Shown: positions 49,701 through 62,079, counted from the first letter of the stretch. The stretch: 64,000 nucleotides of DNA from Voacanga thouarsii (GCA_026120185.1 JANUWF010001109.1:5014001-5078000), one strand, 5' to 3'. Program-made: numbers and translations. Notes: generated from the letters alone by a model not told the origin.

Positions 49701-51890
49701 GGGTTAATTACAGGATAGGCACCGTGTGGGTGTAGGGAGGGTGCAGCGCCAATGGTTTGTTGGTATTGGAGCAAAATTTTGATGTGGTATTGGAGCAACA
49801 CGGAAATAGCAAAATTTTGGTGTGATTTGTGATACGGAGAATTGTGCACTTGCATACGGAGAATTGTGATAGGTTTCTGTTTACTTCTTGCTGACTCAAC
49901 CAACTGGATGGCTTGGATAGTGCACTTCGTCATTTATCTCATCACATTTATATTATTTTTTCATGAGAATTTGTAAAAGGAGATAATCTAAATGTGGAAA
50001 TCGGGAAGCAGACGACAATTTTCAGAAAGATTGAGGTTCTCTTAAGTTGTTGGAGGATTTGTTACATGCAAAGAAATTGATGAAGAATCATTTGAATTTC
50101 AAGGGAAGTAGGTGTATATACAATTAATTGATCCGTGAGGACCCTGGTGCTTCCTACATTTGGAAAAGGGTTCTTTGCATGGATGTTTGCAGTTGCAGCT
50201 TGAATTGTTTTTCCTATTTCTTTGCTATTATAATTTTGTTTTTGTAGTTTTTTGTTTTTATAACAAACTATCAGGGTGGTATACTTCCAGAGAGAATTCA
50301 AAATCGAAAAATACAATAAACTAAATATCTCGACTGGAGAGCTTGGGTTGGCTTAGTTCAGAGAGACTCTCTCCCCTAGTGTAGGATCTGCGCTGCTGCT
50401 TCTGTTATTCTCACGAGAAAAGAGAAATAACCACAGTATTTTGGTTCTTATATGGAAAAGAAAATTTTCAACGCAATTGTTATCTGTAACTATTGTGTGG
50501 TCATTTTGTTTTTTGTTCTCTTGCCATCTAAAACTATCACTTGTTTAGTTCATTATAGGATAATTGTGTGCTTTTGCATTCTTTCAATTAATCTGCTGAT
50601 GCTTGTAACAGAATAGCTGTAAGTTCAGTTCAAAGTTACTAGTGTCCTGGCTTCCTTAGTTCGATAATGAGGGTTACACTATTGCAGACTAATCATGCCC
50701 TTCTGGAAGAAATACACGAGATAAATCGTCGACTTATTGATACTGTGGTTGATGTTTGCGATGAAGATGTTCATCCAACTGCGGTAGCTGCTGCTGCTGA
50801 AGGTGGTGAAGGAACAATTATTAAGTGCTCTTTCAGTGCTGTGGCCCTCAGTCCAAACTTGAAATCACAGTATGCTTCAGCTCAAATGGTGAGATTTTAG
50901 TAGTCTTTTCTGACTGGAATGCTGGATTGTTCTCATCAATAGTGTTTTCTTATCTTTTTGGCTAAGATTAATTGATTTGTTTCTTTACTGGTAATGCAGT
51001 CACCCATTCAGCCTTTAAGATTACTTATTCCCATCAATTATCCAAATTGCTCTCCTATACTTTTGGACAAGTTTCCAGTTGAAGTCAGGTGTGGGAATCT
51101 GAAACTTGAGTACACTCCTAAATTACTTTCCTGTGCCTTTCTTTTTCCACTCGTATTCTGCTTTCTACTATTCAATTCAAAAAATATGGCGGAAATATTA
51201 AGTTATTCTGGTCAAATATATTACCAAGGGAGGACTAAGTATTTCTGCCCGCTGTGAATTTGGAGCTGAGAAATGGGAGGTTATAGTAATGTGCCTTGTT
51301 CTCATGCTTTTGCTGATAGTTACTGCAGGGATTGCAAACTTTATGCTTTTACTGTAGGAGGCGGAATACAAATTGTTTTGTTTTAATCAAAACGATACTG
51401 TTTAAATCTTTCATTGATGCACGAGGGAGAGTTCAGGCAGATGCTAAATGACTTGATGGACAGTCAATGTTAGGGTAATGAAAAGAGGAACATGATATGA
51501 GGTCTCACGAATAGTATTCAAATGCACATTTTGATTAGAAAAATATACTTTTCCTCCTTTGCAAAAGTTCTCGAATTAATGTGATATCTTCCTTTGCATT
51601 GTGTAATTTTCTTGTCTCGTTGTTGCGAATGAGTCATGCTCTACTGATTTCAACTGTATTGGATAATTATTCATACATGCAGCAAAGAATATGAGGATCT
51701 ATCCATCAAGGCCAAATCAAGGTTCAGTATCTCTCTCAGAAGTCTTTCACAACCAATGTCACTTGAGGAGATGGCAAAGACTTGGGATATGTGTGCTCGT
51801 GCAGTTATTTCGGAGTATGCACAGCAAAGTGGAGGTGGAACTTTCAGCTCAAAATACGGAACATGGGAGAACTGTCTAAGTGCATCCTAG
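37080..51890 (+). CDS. MED15A: Mediator subunit 15a (MED15a), complete gene
   Basis: Exons 37080-37255, 40266-40377, 40566-40668, 43290-44648, 45219-45289, 45423-45497, 45953-47374, 47473-47817, 50688-50888, 51000-51088 and 51683-51890 total 4161 bp: 1386 residues plus stop, all phases agreeing. Arabidopsis MED15a is about 1335 residues. MED15 is a nuclear Mediator tail subunit passing activator signals to RNA polymerase II. Residues about 42-118 form the KIX domain ([55 protein letters not shown]). A long Gln-rich region follows, with pure Q runs of 13 and 24. [19 protein letters not shown] lies between the Gln-rich parts. The C-terminal half has [51 protein letters not shown] and the end [20 protein letters not shown]. 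No stop or frameshift was found. Confidence 0.95.
38729..39015. mobile_element. Stowaway-like MITE in MED15a intron
   Basis: 287 bp with inverted ends CTACTTCCGTTTCATAATAT / ...GTGAAATGGAGGTAG, flanked by a TA duplication (38727-38728 and 39016-39017). The collinear intron of copy A has the unoccupied site, a single TA at 5517-5518 in ACATGTTAATATT. Tc1/mariner-derived Stowaway elements insert at TA in just this way. It lies between the first two coding exons and does not touch splice sites. Confidence 0.95.
41438..41822. repeat. Diverged tandem repeat in MED15a intron 4
   Basis: Two units (about 41438-41580 and 41658-41822) share TGCAATTGAGTCAATTT, a CAGCCTA-GGAAGA stretch and GAAATATTTTGCC/GAAAAATATTTTGCC. 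Copy A loses collinearity inside the first unit (8405), so this repeat may mark the original duplication breakpoint. Confidence 0.6.
43757..43795 (+). repeat. MED15A: 13-codon glutamine run in MED15a
   Basis: CAA/CAG codons in mixed order encode 13 consecutive Gln. Mixed codons make it less slippage-prone than the longer run downstream. Confidence 0.9.
46682..46753 (+). repeat. MED15A: 24-codon glutamine run in MED15a
   Basis: 24 uninterrupted Gln codons; the first third is almost pure CAG, the rest CAG/CAA mixed. It follows a less regular Gln-rich stretch and precedes [11 protein letters not shown]. Length polymorphism is likely. Confidence 0.92.
47818..50687 (+). other. Long MED15a intron, no nested gene found
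   Basis: A 2.87-kb intron bounded by GAG|GTATCT and ATTGCAG|ACT. It contains two poly-A tracts (near 48046-48068 and 48987-49011). No conserved frame or full transposon was found on either strand. Confidence 0.7.
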
Positions 51891-51918
51891 CCAATGATAA
51901 GTTTATTACAAGGCGAGC

Positions 51919-51924
51919 AATAAA
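51919..51924 (+). terminator. Likely MED15a polyadenylation signal
   Basis: AATAAA 29 bp after the stop codon, followed by GT/T-rich sequence. Plant signals are loose, and the very short implied 3'UTR means later sites are also possible. Confidence 0.4.
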
Positions 51925-52589
51925 AATTGCAGCCTGATTTTTGTTTTTGCTCCTGTTTTGTTTAGCTGATGCGGTAATAACTTAATTACATTTAAAGCTT
52001 TTATTTGTTTATATATATTTTAGTTCGATTGTGCATAAAATCGTTACCTACTGCTCTGCTTACAAAGCTGTATATTTTTGTAGTTGGATTGCACCTGAAA
52101 GCCGCTTATATGCTGTTGTGTGAACAAAGCTGTATATTGGTTTCAGTATTTAGACGCGTGGATTTTTAGTAGTTTAAGTAACTTCCTTTTGGAATTCCCT
52201 TATTCACTGTATCTTTAGTTTACAAGAATTTGTGAAAAGCTTCTAGATCTCGGAGATTTCAAGACTTTCTTTTTCTTTTCAAGAAGGGTATTTCCGTCTC
52301 TTTAATGGGCTATGTACCTTTTTTCCTGTTGTTTAAGCTTTACTTTTTACCTCTCTCTACTAAAGCATTCTTACCTATTACTCTAGCAGGTTTAAAAGTC
52401 TTGTGCTTAAGGCCTTTCTATATTAATTATTAGGCCAAAAGATTTAAGTCTGGAACTCTAAATGGTTTCGGGTTGGTTTGAACACAGGCTGTCATCACGT
52501 ATGGATTTAATTTGGTTGGGCTTGTTTCGGGCCTGAGTCCTCATCTGATCAGTTTAATATTATATAACAAAGACAACAAAGTTAACTTT
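51925..52589. other. MED15a downstream region
   Basis: No further gene. The last ~100 bp (52505-52589, with GGGCCTGAGTCCTCATCTGA) resemble 57970-58065 on the far side of the adjacent Copia element. Confidence 0.5.
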
Positions 52590-52868
52590 TGTTATGAAAT
52601 TTTGACAGTGTTAAAATAAAATTTATATACAATAAATTTTTAAATATTATTTGTATAATAATTTTTTTAAATTTCTCTCTTTTTTTGTTTTATATTTCTC
52701 TTAAAATGGTATATCTCTCAAGTTTGGAAAAGAGCTTTATTTATAAAGTTATATTAGTGGAATTAATCATCTTCTATTAATATGTATTAGTGATGTTTTT
52801 ATTAACTTTTAATGGTGGACATTCATATCTATTAATAGAATTAGTGGATTCTCTACTAATTCATAACA
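52590..52868 (-). repeat. 3' LTR of the inverted Copia copy
   Basis: 279 bp, reading TGTTATGAATTAG...TTTCATAACA on the minus strand, with the ATTAGTG/CACTAAT motifs typical of this family. The neighbouring TTCTCCCTTGAATG at its right matches the family's purine tract. Confidence 0.88.
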
Positions 52869-52989
52869 TTCTCCCTTGAATGTCTAGTATTTTTTATGTC
52901 TCGTTAAAATTTTATTAGATAAAAACTCAATGGGAAAAAAAATCTAGTGAGGAAAAAGAATACAATATTCTATATGTTTGTTTATTACT

Positions 52990-53664
52990 CTTTCTGATGA
53001 GATAATTCATTTAAATCTTTGAACCGACGCACATATATTTTAATCTCAATTTCTCAAATGTTACCGTCGGTAAAGTCTTTGTGAAAATATTTGTCAAGTT
53101 GTCACATAATCGAATTTGTAGCACATCAATTTCACATTTCTTTTGGAATTCATGAGTAAAGAAGAATTTTGGTGAAATATATTTTGTTCGATCTCCTTTA
53201 ATATATCCTTCTCGTAATTGAGCTATGTAAACTGCATTGTTTTCATAAAGAGGAGTTAGAATATCTCTTATACATGATAATCCACAAATTTTTCGGATAT
53301 AATGAATCATTAATTTTAACCATATACATTTTCGACTTGCTTCATGAATAGTTACAATTTTAGCATGATTTAAAGAAGTAACTGTTATAAATTGTTTGTA
53401 TAACGTCATGATATAACAGTATTTTTACATGTAAATAGATAGCTCGTTTGAGAATGTGCCTTATGTGGATCAGATAAATAATCAGCATTTGCATAACCTA
53501 TCAATGTTGGGCTGGTTTTATTTGAATAAAATAATCCAAGATCAATTGTACCTTGAAAATATCGAAGGACTTGTTTAATTCCATTTCAATGTCGTCATGT
53601 TGGTGAAGAATTAAATCTTGTGAATAAATTGACAACAAATGCAATATCAGGTCGTGTATTATTA
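52990..53664 (-). pseudogene. Copia RNase H and C-terminal pol part
   Basis: A 132-residue minus-strand open frame (53409-53011) contains IHEASRKCIWLKLMIHYI, IAQLREGYIKGDRTKYISPK, FFFTHEFQKKCEIDVLQIRL and DNLTNIFTKTLPTVTFEKLR, the conserved end of plant Copia pol. Upstream to 53664 lies the preceding RNase H part (TRPDIAFVVN..., IGYANADYLSD-like) with stops. Confidence 0.85.
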
Positions 53665-56600
53665 GCAAATAATAGTGAGAGATTTATTGTGTATAGATTT
53701 TATTCTAACATTGTTAAAATTTCATAACACGCTATTAGCACGAGTCTCTGTCGTTACAAAAGTCAGAAGACTAAATGTACGCATTTATTGATCCTTATAA
53801 CTAATATTACTAAATTCGAATTTATAATTCTTGATATTTCTAAAAAAATTATATGTCATGGGTTCTCGATATAAAAATGTATTTAAATGTTGAAGGCCTT
53901 AGTGAAGCTATGAAAGAAAAAAAATAGTGCATCTGTATAATAAAAGGCCAAAACTTTGATTTTTATCCGTCGTCATCTCGACAAAAATTTAAAAATGGAA
54001 TATCGTAGCAAAAAATATATATATGTCATGTGAGTAAATTTAAAAGAAAGATTTGACCACCTGAAGACGGTCATACTACCAACTGCACGGTATGAATGGT
54101 TGCACATGAGGTTATAAGATTTTAAAATCGTGAATGAATATAGCCCCGTCATGTATAAAATTATATCTCAGTTAAAATTATGCAAAGAAAAAGTTAATGA
54201 TGAAGATATGTTGGAGAAGACATTATCCACCTTTCATACCTCGAATATTATCCGGTAATAACAATATCAAGAAAAAGAGTATACAAAATTTATTAGTTTA
54301 ATTATTGCCCTCCTCATTATAGAGAAAAATAATGAGTTATTATTAAAAAATTATGAAGTCAGACCAATTGGCTTAATAACATTCTCAGAAGTGAATGCTG
54401 TTGACTCCAGCAGAAGCTATAGTCGTAGTCGTGGCCGCAACCGTGGTTATGGTCGTGGATATACTTGATATTTCCCTTATCACAGTAATAATCAAGTTGT
54501 GAGAAATACTAGGCACCTGAAGTGGGAAAAAAAAGATAATAAAGGAAAATAAAAAGAAATGCAAGAAAATTATGAGGATAAATGTGGTATGAAAGGTCAA
54601 TGGTCACGTAACTGTTGTACGGCCAAACATTTAGTGGAATTATATCAAGCTTTATTGAAAGAGAAAAATAAAAATGTTAAGGCAAATTTTTCTCGACATC
54701 CAGTGAATGATGCTGACGACGATGATATTGATCCAGAAAATCTTAATATCAATATTACCCATATAGATGTATATGATGTTTTCGAATACCTAGACGATAA
54801 GATAAACTATATAATTGGTGATGACAGTGTCCAGAAGAACTAATGTCTCACCTTAATATTTTTGAATTTTCATTATATTCTAAGAATATTTATGTTTGCA
54901 TATACATATTTTTGTTCAGATGACTATTATTAATGATGATGTATGTATTATTGATAGTGAAACTACACACACCATATTGAAAAATGAAAAATAATTTTCT
55001 TATCTTAAAATGAGATAAATAAATATTTATACTATAAACGGTAGTATAAATTTGATTGAATACTCTGGAAGAGCTAGTATATTATTGCCTGAAGGAAAAA
55101 CAATTAATATTGATAAGGCACTATTTTCCTCAAAATTTAGAAGAAATTTATTGAGTTTTAAAGATATTCGCAGAAAATGGGTATCATATTGAAACAAATG
55201 AGGAAAATGGTATTGAACATTTTTATGTTACTCAAATTAATTTAGGTAAGAAATTTATATTAGAAAAATTATCGTCTTTTTTTACTGGTCTATATTTTGT
55301 AAAAATATGTACAATTAAAATTCATCATTCAATAAATCAGAAGTTTACTAATTCTATTACTTTTACCATTTGGCATGACCGATTAGGTCATCCGAAATTT
55401 ACCATAATGAGAAGAATATTGAGAATACACATGGTCATTCATTAAAAAATAAAAAGATATTGACATCAGAAAAATTTTCATATGCTGCATGTTTCCTAGA
55501 AAAATTAATTATTAGACCATCACCGGTAAAAATAGGAGTTGAAAGTTTTACATTTTTTGAACGGATTCACGGAGATATTTGTGGACCTATTCATCCACCA
55601 TGTGGATCGTTCAGATATTTTATGGTTTTAATTGATACATCATCCCGATGTCACATGTGTATTTATTATCTACTCGCAACTTAGCGTTTGCGAAATTATT
55701 TGCTCAAATAATTAAATTACGAACACAATTTCCTAACTATCAAATTAAAAATATCCGTTTAATAATGCTGGTGAATTTTCATCACATGTTTTTTATACAT
55801 ATTCCATGTCAATTGGGATTGATGTTGAACATCTTGTAATTCATGTTCATATACAAAATGGTCTTATTGAATCTTTTATTAAAAGATTATAATTAATTAC
55901 TAGATCATTATTAATAAAAATAAGTCTCCCAACATCTGCTTAGGGACATGCTATTTTACATGCTGCCGCACTTGTACATATAAGACTCACTAGTTATCAT
56001 AAATTCTCTCATTTGCAATTAACTTTTGGTTCAGAATTAAATATTACTTATTTAAGAATTTTTGGATGTACTGTATATGTTCCAATTGTACCAAATCAAC
56101 ATATAAAGATGGGTCCTCAAAGAAGAAAGGGGATATACGTTGGATATGATTTTCTCTCTATTATCAAGTATGTTGAACCCCTGATAGGAGATGTATTCAC
56201 AACAAGATTTGCTGATTGTCATTTTGATGAATTATTATTCCCTAAATTAGGGGAGAACATAAACAGTTTAAGAAAGATTTTGCTTAGACAACATCATTAA
56301 ATTATCTTGATCCGTACATAAACGCGTGTGAACTTGAAGTTCAAAAGATAATTCATTTGTAAAGTATTGCAAATCAAATGCCAGACGCTTTTATTGACTC
56401 TAGAAAAGTAACAAAATCGCATATTTCAACTATAAATGCTTCTATTCAAATTGAAGTCCTAGCAGAACAAAAGATTATTCTTATAATTGCTGAGTCAAAA
56501 GCACGCCAGAAGCGTGGTCGACCTCTTGCTTCTAAGATAAAAATTCTTGAAAGAAAAGAGGATTAAATGATCCAAATGATCATATTAAAGAAAAGAATGA

Positions 56601-57723
56601 TAAAAATCAAGAGAGCATTGATGACAAAGAATCAGAAGTTGATGAAAGTAATACTGAAATTTCTATCAATTATACCACTTCCGATAGAAGTTGGAATCGC
56701 ATAGAAACAGTTATTGATAATATGTTTGCATACAATATATCTCTTGATATTACACAGGATAATGATGATCCTGAATCAATATCAGTTGATGAATGTCGGC
56801 ATAAGAAAGATTGGCTATAATAGAAATATGCGATTTAATCAGAGTTAAATGCACTTACAAAACGTGAAGTCTTCAAACCTGCAGTTCGAACACCGAAATG
56901 TGTAAAACCTGTTGGCTATAAATGGATATTTGTGCAAAACCGCAATGAAAATAATGAAATCGAACGATATAAAACATGATTAGTAGCCCAAGGTTTTTCA
57001 CAAAGACCAAGTATTGATTATGATGAAACTTATTCTCTTATTGTTGATGCTATTATACTCCGATATCTTATCAATTTGGCAGTACATGAAAAGATAAATA
57101 TGCGCTTATTAGATGTTGTAACTGCTTACTTGTATGGAAAATTAGAAAATGATGTTTATATGAAAATCTCCGAAAGATTTTGTATGTCCGAAGCATATAA
57201 ACATTATCCTCGCGAAGATTACTCCATCAAGTCGCAGAAATCATTATATGACTTGAAACAATTTGGACGCATGTGGTTCAATCGTCTTAGTGAATATTTA
57301 TTGAAAGTGGGATTTAAAAATGACTAGGTATGTCCAGGTATTTTTATTAAGAAGTTTGGTTCTAAATTTGTGATATTAGCTATATATATTGATGATATTA
57401 ATCTTATTGGAACTCCAGAAGAGCCCCAAGAAATAATTGATTATTTAAAAAGAGAATTTGAAATAAAAAATTTTGGTAAAATTAAATTTTGTCTTAGTTT
57501 ACAAATTGAACATTTTGAAAGTGGAATATTTATTTATCAATCAACATATACAGTAAAAGTTCTAAAAAGATTTTACATGGACAAAGTACATCCATTGAGT
57601 ATTCTAATGATCGTTCGGTCATTAGATGTGAATAAAGATCATTTCTGACTTCGAGAAGATGATAAAGAATTCCTTAGTCTTGAAGTACCATATCTCAATA
57701 TAATTGGTGCCTTGATGTATCTT
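53665..57723 (+). pseudogene. Inverted Copia block: LTR tail, gag, protease, integrase, RT
   Basis: Starts with the last ~65 bp of an LTR (to about 53729) and primer-site-like sequence, then gag (LDIS-KNYMSWVLDIKMYL-like; a knuckle lacking its first Cys and with His changed to Gln, CGMKGQWSRNC near 54580), protease (IIDSETTHTILKN, catalytic DSG altered to DSE), integrase (ERIHGDICGPIHPPCGSFRY near 55560, plus a C-terminal part ELNITYLRIFGCTVYVPIVP near 56025) and RT (MRLLDVVTAYLYGKLENDVY; LAIYIDDINLIGTPEEPQE with intact YIDD). Several stops. It keeps the integrase segment that the 20-kb copy has lost. Confidence 0.88.
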
Positions 57724-57900
57724 CAAACTTATCTCTTTCTTTTCTCTTACAATTTTCTCTAACAATTCTCTCACAAAATGGTATATCTCTCAAGTTTGGA
57801 GAAAAGCTCTATTAGTAGAATTAATCATCTACTAATATGTATTAATAGTTTCTCCATTAACTCTTAATAGTGGATATCTATTTTCCACTAATTCATAACA
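57724..57900 (-). repeat. Partial 5' LTR of the inverted Copia copy
   Basis: 177 bp of the family LTR from its TGTTATGAATTAGTGG start to the AAGTTTG position. The remainder of the LTR sits at 53665-53729 in the opposite orientation. Confidence 0.85.
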
Positions 57901-58578
57901 CCTTTTACTTTTTTTCGACATATATTGATTTATTTAAAATTATTTATCTTGATTTTAGACATTGTTTTGGGCCTGAGTCCTAATCTGACCAATTATTTTT
58001 TCCTGATCTGACCAATATAATAATATATAATGACGACAACAAAATTTACTTTTTACTTTCCTAGACATATTAATTTATTTATTGGTTCTAGAAATCTCCA
58101 ATCTTTTATATAACTGTACACCTTAATTATTTACTTTTTAATGGAAAAAATTATTAATTTTATTTTCTATCCGTTATAAAAAAATTATTTACTTAAACAA
58201 TAGTGTTCACGTCTATGTTATGAAAAAGCTTTTGAAAAATATATCATCTACATTTGCATATCATAACAAATGAGAAACATGTTTATTTGATAAAACTATG
58301 GTTACTTAATTCTTCACAATTTTATTTTAGTACTAACTTCTTGATAACGTTTACATTGTTCAATATTTTAGCAAATACACTTTTTAGATATATCTTTTTT
58401 ATTGATGACATAATTTAGTATTTTTTAATCATAATATGAGTATTATTTTAAAGTATATTGATAAATAAAAAATAAAAATAAAAAATTATTTATGAGATGA
58501 TAAAAAATAGAAAACTTTTACTTTAATAATAATAATTATTATTATTATTTAAAAATATTTTTAACTATTTTTATCAAC
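57901..58578. other. AT-rich spacer with a copy of the Copia left flank
   Basis: 57970-58065 (TGGGCCTGAGTCCTAATCTG, then GACGACAACAAAATTTACTT) resembles 52505-52589 on the other side of the element. No gene was seen. Confidence 0.5.
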
Positions 58579-59035
58579 GTTCTAAAAGTCGAACTGAACT
58601 GACTCGGTTCGACCGATCGAATTGGAAACTGATCACGTGCTCGGTCCGGTTATATACTATAAACCGGTCAAGAATTAGTCAAAATTGGCCAAATTGGTCA
58701 AAATTGATCAAATTAGTTAACAATAAACCGGTCAAAATCGGTCAATTTGAATTTAAAAAAAAACCAAATTTATTCTTATATTTTTTTTGACATTTTTGAC
58801 AAATAACTAAGTTATTATTATTTGAAATTTATTAGTTTTAAGAGATATTTTTTATATTTTTTATTTTTTGATATATATATAAAATAGTTAATAATATTAT
58901 ATATATATATATATAATATTTAAAAATATTTAATTATATTTCAGTTCGATCATGGTTTAACCTAATTGATCCTGTAAATCATTGAACCTGTTTCTTTATC
59001 GATTTAATGACCGATCTGATTTTTAGAATCTTGAT
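58579..59035. repeat. ACCGGT-rich repeat with short inverted ends
   Basis: Begins TTCTAAAAGTCGAACTGAAC and ends GACCGATCTGATTTTTAGAA; the outer TTCTAAAA-TC is inverted at the other end. The interior is rich in AAACCGGTCAA motifs. Related to 28505-28980 and probably a non-autonomous DNA transposon. Confidence 0.55.
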
Positions 59036-59285
59036 TTTTATGTGATAATTTTTCCCTCAACAAATTATCATAAAATTCATGTAATAGTCTCTCTCTCTCT
59101 CTCGTACACTTGGACTGAAAAAGTAATTATTAGAGTCATAACATCCAAATTTAAATGATATGGAATTTATTGCTAAATAGAGAAATTTCAAAGGATGTTA
59201 ATGTAAATAATTTTAAACTGAATTAATGGCTTTACCTTTTATTTCAAAGCATAGGGAAGTAAAGGGTGGGTTTCGAAAACTTAAA

Positions 59286-59444
59286 GGGAAATTCTTAAGT
59301 GCACTCGGTGCACGTGCATCGAGTACTTTGGACACTTGTACCACACGCAACAGAAGTTGTACACCAAATTCTGTGTACAACATTATCAGCAAGTAGTATA
59401 AGTATCCAAAGCACTCGGTGCACGAATGCACCTAAAAATTTCCC
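59286..59444. mobile_element. 159-bp Mutator-type MITE with perfect 9-bp duplication
   Basis: Inverted ends start GGGAAATTCTTAAGTGCACT and end TGCACCTAAAAATTTCCC; the similarity extends about 45 bp inward through the CACTCGGTGCAC and CTTTGGA blocks. A perfect 9-bp direct repeat AAACTTAAA flanks it (59277-59285 and 59445-59453), the Mutator hallmark. Short minus- and plus-strand open frames across it are by-products of the inverted repeats. Confidence 0.92.
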
Positions 59445-59453
59445 AAACTTAAA

Positions 59454-60205
59454 AGCACTAAATGGTAGGCGTATTATATGGTAGGGTACTAATAGATAAT
59501 TTACCCTTTTTTTAAAGATGAGTGGGAAAATAATGGGTCAAATTAGTAAATACTCTTCAAAATAGCCACTGAACAACTAAAGTGGATGGAAGAGTGCATT
59601 TTACTACTTTCATATAGTTCAAGGGCTGCTAACTCAACGAGTTTAATAGTTGGCAGGCAAAAATCAAAGTTTTTAATAATTTAGTAGTAGTCAACACCTT
59701 TTGCATAAAAGAAAAATGAGACAATCGTCACATTGTTTAGAAAAATTTTAACTTTAATGTATACTTTTTTCCCAATATTTAACAAAATTGGGGTCAAAAG
59801 TTAATTTTAAATAATATTGCTTACTTACTTTGATTCAATATATGTTAATAAATACTAAATCATTAAAGTTTAAAATATTTATCTAGTGTTTATAATGACT
59901 TATTCTTATTTTTCATGCATTTGGTAGTTAAAAAAAAGTATTATTTGGACCGACTTGAACTTAGCTCAAACTCATACAAGTGTGCCGAACTCACTAATCA
60001 AGAACACTGAGATCACTTCTTTCACTATAGGCTCAATAAAAAGTATGAATTTTGAGAGATTTTGAAACTCATGCATGGTTGTGGAAATATTTCTTTGACA
60101 TGGATTTTCCTTCTACCAATAATGTTATGCCATTAAGTTGAGGCAAGAAAAGGTTAGAATTTCAGTTACACATATTGATCTGAGGTTAAAAAAAAGTTGG
60201 AAGGA
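59454..60205. other. Intergenic DNA, nothing recognised
   Basis: AT-rich sequence with no conserved frame; poly-A/T tracts only. Confidence 0.5.
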
Positions 60206-62035
60206 ATTAAAAGTATAAAAAATTTCAGCCCAAGTTGCCAAATTTCAGGCAAAATTAAAAACTTTTTAGAAAAGTATCAAATATGCTACAAAAATTCTCA
60301 AAATAAACTATGACTACAATAGAGTATAAAAAAAAGCTTCAATCCAAAAATCATCCAAATTGGAGCTGGAAAACCCTTTTCAATTTTTAAAGATTTGTGC
60401 TAAAAAAAACGTCAAATTTAACAAAAAATTAGAAAAAAGTATTGAACCACCTCAAAAAAGTGACGAAATATTTACCCAAAAAAAAAAAAAAGGTTAAAAG
60501 TTCATCATTTTTTGTGGTGTTTTAGCATATTTCACGGATTTTTATTAATTTCAATTTTTGCAGCACTAAACTTTGCTAAACTTTGTAGATTTCTTTACAA
60601 CTCCAATTTGAGTGATTTTTTTTAAAGTTATATTTATATATAAATTTCGATAACTTTAGGAGCATGTCTGATGTTTTTTCTAAATTTTAAATTTCAACTG
60701 AATTGTTGCAATTTGGGATTTGATGGCGGAAGGGCTAAAATAATTTTTAATTATTACTTTAAACAATCGGGAATTGTTTGAGCATTTAAAACTAGTTTCA
60801 GTACTAATTGAAGCAAACAAAAATAGTTTGAGAACTAAAAACATAAAAAAATTAATTTGAAGACTAATATGACTTATTTCCCTAATAATCTTAATTTTTT
60901 CCTTGGTAGATAAACACCCATTAGTAGAAGAGATCAAAGAGAACAACCAATACCTTTTTTTCGAGATGATTAATTATTACTCAAAGAAAATAGTCAACTT
61001 TTTAAAAAGATATTTCTATTTTTTCAATTACTAGTATCTAAAATTGGCATTGAAAACACACTCTATTCTATCTATTAGGGTAATTGCCATTCCCTAATAA
61101 GATATCTATGTCATTCCTTTCTCATCTAATTACCTAATTGTAAGTATTAATTAATTATACAAGGCGATATTTTTAAACTCTCATTGCAATACCCACCAAA
61201 AAATGAAAAAAAAAAAAGGATGGAAGGAATTAACCCAACTTAAAACCCAAATTGTTTTTGGTTGTCTACATTAGTATTATTTTAAAAATCCTTTCAGTCC
61301 TCAAGCTGATTCCAATTGTCGACATTGATCCGAAAACTATTTTCCAAACCTTTTTAGTCCTCAAGTAATTTTCGATTAATTATTTTAGTACTTAGATTAT
61401 TTTAGTTTTCTTTTGTAGTCCTTTTACCTTCAAAATCCAAGTTGCAAAATTTCACCCCAAATTTAAAAACGTTTTAGAAAGTATCATATGTGCTCAAAAA
61501 ATTCTCAAAATTTAACTATAGGAATAATAAAGTATAAAAATGCCTTAATAAAAGATCATCCAAATCGGAGCCGGAAAAACATTTTAAAATCTTTTCAAAG
61601 ATTAGTGCTAAAAAGAAATTCTAAGTCAAGAAAAATTTAGGAAAAATATTGAGCCACCTCAAAAAAGTAATGAAAATTTTACCCAAAGAATGCTGCAAAA
61701 AGTTGCTCATTTTTCATCAATTTTTATTGATTTCATTTTTTTTTGGTTGCTATAAATTTTGCTAAAGCTTTTAGATTTCTTTTAGCGGCTCCAATTTGAT
61801 TGAAATTTTTTTAGCAACAATTTACGACAGCTTATTGTATTTACAATCAAATTTTTATAATTTTCGGAGCATGTTTGATGTTTTTTCATAATTTTTTAAG
61901 TTTCAAGTATTTTTTGTAATTTGGGCTTTGACGGTGGAAGGACTAAAATAATTAAAAATATTGTTTAAGTATTAGTTTAAACAATCAAGAATTATTTGAG
62001 CATTAAAAAATAATTTGAGTACTCATGTAGATAAA
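60206..62035. repeat. Two ~600-bp diverged direct repeats
   Basis: 60206-60840 and 61440-62035 are similar along their length: both hold AAAGTATCA-ATGTGCT-like starts, a block around ATCATCCAAATTGGAGCTGG / ATCATCCAAATCGGAGCCGG, CCACCTCAAAAAAGT, GGAGCATGT-TGATGTTTTTT and GGAAG-ACTAAAATAATT. The ~600 bp between them is unrelated. No coding motif was found. Confidence 0.7.
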
Positions 62036-62079
62036 CAAATCGAGTTGAGGCATGTTATATTGTTAATATTTAAAAATTT

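Larger units (their letters stand above)
52590..57900 (-). mobile_element. Second Copia copy carrying a 4.06-kb internal inversion
   Basis: The outer parts are minus-strand: an LTR at 52590-52868, the 3' coding end with RNase H at 52869-53664, and a partial LTR at 57724-57900. Everything between 53665 and 57723 lies in plus orientation: the missing tail of that LTR, primer site, gag, protease, integrase and RT. Re-inverting this block would restore the normal order. The breakpoints fall in the LTR about 65 bp from its inner end and in the RT region at LMYL|(A)NNTRPDI. Possible target duplication ACTTT (52585-52589) and CCTTT (57901-57905), one mismatch. Many stops; not autonomous. Confidence 0.88.
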
